64,000 bases of DNA from Bacteriovoracaceae bacterium (GTDB lineage Bacteria; Bdellovibrionota; Bacteriovoracia; Bacteriovoracales; Bacteriovoracaceae). The stretch covers positions 806,001 to 870,000 of the forward strand of contig JANJTC010000005.1 of assembly GCA_024711325.1 (NCBI GenBank), read 5' to 3'. Every line of letters starts with the position of its first letter. The stretch's first letter is position 1. Below are positions 63,290 through 64,000 of the stretch, one piece after another. The notes under the pieces were generated by a model. It did not search any database. It saw nothing but the letters and a program-made list of their open reading frames with translations, and had not been told where the DNA came from. The translations under genes and the position numbers were made by a program.

Positions 63290-64000
63290 ATGGAAACAAA
63301 TTTATCTAAATCCCGTGAACTGAAGGCACGTTGGGTTTCTGATCCCAGATGGAAAAATATAAAACGTGATTATTCTGCCGAAGACGTCATAAAGCTTCGG
63401 GGGTCGGTTAACATTCAATACACATTGGCAGAGTTGGGAGCGCAGAGACTTTGGGAACTGATGCAAAGGGAAGATTATGTTCATGCTTTAGGTGCCTTGA
63501 CGGGTAATCAAGCCGTTCAGCAAGTCAGGGCCGGTCTTGAAGCGATATATTTAAGTGGTTGGCAAGTGGCCGCTGATGCCAACTTATCTGGCAATATGTA
63601 CCCAGATCAAAGTTTGTATCCTTCGAATTCCGTTCCTAATGTTGTCCAGAAAATAAATCGCGCTTTGATACGGGCCGATCAGATTGAATGTGTAGAAGGA
63701 AATACAGGCCGTCATTGGCTGGCACCGATTATTGCCGATGCTGAAGCCGGTTTTGGTGGTCCTTTAAATTCTTTTGAACTCATGAAAAGTATGATCGAAG
63801 CTGGCGCTGCTGGTGTTCACTTTGAAGATCAGCTGGCCTCAGAAAAAAAATGTGGTCACCTTGGTGGTAAAGTCCTGATACCTACTGCACAGTTTATTCG
63901 TACTTTAACTGCTGCTCGGCTAGCGGCCGATGTCCTGGATGTTCAAACTATTATCATTGCCAGAACTGATGCTCAAGGGGCCGAACTTCTAACTAGCGAT
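63290..64000 (+). CDS. aceA: Isocitrate lyase, 3' end beyond the window
   Basis: The first 237 codons of a gene cut by the right edge. Cleaves isocitrate to succinate and glyoxylate. Shows [58 protein letters not shown] and the catalytic motif KKCGHLGGK, then [16 protein letters not shown] precedes the ATG at 63290. Its presence with aceB implies growth on acetate or fatty acids. Confidence 0.95.
   Translation, partial: METNLSKSRELKARWVSDPRWKNIKRDYSAEDVIKLRGSVNIQYTLAELGAQRLWELMQREDYVHALGALTGNQAVQQVRAGLEAIYLSGWQVAADANLSGNMYPDQSLYPSNSVPNVVQKINRALIRADQIECVEGNTGRHWLAPIIADAEAGFGGPLNSFELMKSMIEAGAAGVHFEDQLASEKKCGHLGGKVLIPTAQFIRTLTAARLAADVLDVQTIIIARTDAQGAELLTSD

Noticed and set aside
1..64000. CRISPR array, insertion sequence, prophage or toxin-antitoxin pair
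   Set aside because: No direct-repeat array, transposase, integrase or typical toxin/antitoxin gene was seen on either strand.

Overview
The window is a dense, moderately AT-rich bacterial chromosome segment with about 60 genes on both strands, short gaps, and many ATGA, GTGA and TAATG start/stop overlaps. No rRNA, insertion sequence, integrase, phage gene or CRISPR array was seen. LPS genes (kdsA, kdsB, kdsC), a TolC-type protein, murI and many lipobox or signal-peptide proteins mark a Gram-negative. A Flp pilin, NrfHA, paired CHASE/GAF histidine kinases, a double-domain KaiC, small lipoproteins and many lineage-restricted exported proteins suggest the Bdellovibrionota, perhaps the Bacteriovorax/Peredibacter side. 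That assignment comes from protein resemblance only and was not tested.

Layout. 1-611: start of a Flp (Tad) pilus operon on the minus strand, running off the left edge, with a 56-aa pilin. 749-5313: a SPOR-domain membrane protein, then purB, a beta-barrel-like protein, a TolC-family protein and a small exported protein. 5418-9661: the coupled run kdsB-pyrG-kdsA-kdsC-membrane protein (KDO supply for lipid A plus CTP supply). 9662-18981: Sua5-type threonylcarbamoyl-AMP synthase, a 706-aa exported orphan, a DUF493 protein, gpsA, dsbD, a BtuF-like protein without signal peptide, an exported alpha-crystallin-like protein, a 46-aa lipoprotein and rsgA. 19121: tRNA-Arg(TCT). 19267-31982: signalling and respiration: an orphan membrane protein, a coupled helical protein-KaiC-histidine kinase trio, a large lipoprotein, a CHASE kinase, nrfHA, a response regulator and a PAS/GAF/GAF kinase.

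32031-43487: HAD phosphatase and csaA, two tandem atypical SDR paralogues, murI, a PilZ protein, an unrecognised Rossmann-like protein overlapping a lipoprotein gene, cyclophilin, recJ, a small zinc-ribbon protein and an exported K/E-rich then Q/N/P/Y-rich protein. 43725-50443: nhaC, polyphosphate genes ppk-sixA facing ppx, a small hypothetical, and a eukaryote-type NADP isocitrate dehydrogenase. 50544-53302: a subtilisin-family lipoprotein with P-domain and a coupled exported partner.

53367-59649 is the most distinctive block. It has a UspA protein diverging from a hemerythrin-like protein, DUF4383 membrane protein, FAD/Rieske oxidoreductase, EgtB, EgtD and a SOUL protein. DUF4383 through EgtD overlap start-to-stop, which suggests one stress/redox unit built around ergothioneine synthesis. 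59658-61617 holds an AsmA/DUF748-like protein, a lipoprotein and a small HExxH protein. 61661-64000 is the glyoxylate shunt (aceB, then aceA cut by the right edge).

The best candidates for something little described are the Egt/Rieske/DUF4383/SOUL operon, the KaiC trio with an altered CI active site, and the exported small-heat-shock-like protein.
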